The notes under the pieces are model-generated. The model was not told the DNA's origin and ran no database searches. It saw only the letters and a list, made by a program, of their open reading frames with translations. 64,000 nt of DNA from Fen-455 sp050012675. GTDB taxonomy: Bacteria > Actinomycetota > Acidimicrobiia > Acidimicrobiales > Bog-793. Positions 63,887 through 64,000 of the stretch are shown here, piece after piece. A program made the translations under genes and the position numbers. The stretch is from the NCBI GenBank assembly GCA_050012675.1, contig JBEKGS010000008.1, forward strand, positions 25,054 through 89,053. The letters run 5' to 3'. Every line of letters starts with the position of its first letter. Positions within the stretch are counted from its first letter, which is position 1.

Positions 63887-64000
63887 ATGCTCTTTCTCGT
63901 CCGCCATGGCCAGAGCGACGCCAACGCGGCAGGGCTCGTCATCGGAAGGACCGATTCGCCCCTTACCGAGCTCGGCCAGCGGCAGGCGGCCGCGCTCGGC
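63887..64000 (+). CDS. histidine phosphatase superfamily protein, N-terminal fragment
   Basis: The first 38 codons of a phosphoglycerate-mutase-like phosphatase, cut by the window end. The protein begins MLFLVRHGQSDANAAG, where RHG carries the phosphorylated His, and continues GRTDSPLTELGQRQAAALG, typical of the family. It starts 6 nt after the zinc-ribbon gene stop. In mycobacteria the equivalent gene is fused to RNase H; here the phosphatase begins at the N-terminus, so no N-terminal RNase H domain is present. Confidence 0.85.
   Translation, partial: MLFLVRHGQSDANAAGLVIGRTDSPLTELGQRQAAALG

Noticed and set aside
1..64000. Prophage, transposon, CRISPR, toxin-antitoxin or restriction system
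   Set aside because: I saw no integrase, transposase, inverted-repeat ends, CRISPR-like spaced repeats or defence genes. The HNH endonuclease is a housekeeping-type single gene. Gene order is that of a conserved core chromosome.

Overview
The window is one continuous, very GC-rich, gene-dense bacterial chromosome segment. Gene content and order point to Actinomycetota. The diagnostic features are a division cluster with SepF, YggT and DivIVA but no ftsA, a lexA / LysM-gene / nrdR block, a manB / Trm112-like / sugar-phosphate isomerase / ahcY block, a DUF3040 gene before mraZ, and polyphosphate glucokinase. The class Acidimicrobiia is my best guess, but it is an inference from overall style, not from a marker I could score. 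I see no phage, transposon, CRISPR array, rRNA or tRNA gene.

Layout. (1) 1-13.3 kb holds envelope glycan and sugar-nucleotide genes: two GT4 glycosyltransferases, a GDP-6-deoxy-mannose reductase, a giant GT2-membrane glycosyltransferase with its DUF5719 partner, ftsH, a CPBP protease, phosphomannomutase, a Trm112-like protein and a sugar-phosphate isomerase. (2) 13.4-16.3 kb holds ahcY, a structured non-coding RNA of about 260 nt directly upstream of the ribosome hibernation factor (very likely the raiA motif), and miaA. (3) 16.3-21.7 kb is a lysine/meso-diaminopimelate operon, dapF-hflX-dapC-dapD-dapE. (4) 21.7-28.1 kb carries lexA and a divergent SOS-controlled LysM membrane protein, nrdR, a PIG-L deacetylase, dinB, DUF3040, an HNH endonuclease preceded by a tiny leader ORF, and a lipoate-ligase-like gene. 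(5) 28.2-44.9 kb is the division and cell-wall cluster: mraZ-rsmH-ftsL-ftsI-murE-mraY-ftsW-murG-murC-murB-ftsQ-ftsZ-pgeF-yggS-sepF-yggT-divIVA. murF and murD are missing from their usual places. (6) 44.9-51.1 kb holds ileS, yggU, a DksA-like protein with a histone-H1-like tail, lspA and rluD. (7) 51.1-57.5 kb holds a small sigma-70 factor, an Rrf2 regulator and a branched-chain-amino-acid-type ABC importer with its two permeases fused. (8) 57.5-64 kb holds two lipoproteins, cobalamin adenosyltransferase, leucyl aminopeptidase, polyphosphate glucokinase, an inositol-phosphatase-family enzyme, a zinc-ribbon coiled-coil protein and the start of a histidine phosphatase.

How it fits together. The dap operon makes the diaminopimelate that MurE (which carries the DNPR motif) adds to peptidoglycan precursors. 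MraY, MurG, FtsW and FtsI then build the septal wall under FtsZ, SepF and DivIVA. Within operons most genes overlap by 1-4 nt (ATGA, GTGA or TGATG). At the first gene of many transcription units a TANNNT -10 hexamer lies only 6-10 nt before the start codon with no Shine-Dalgarno sequence, which suggests widespread leaderless transcription. I used this pattern to fix several start codons.
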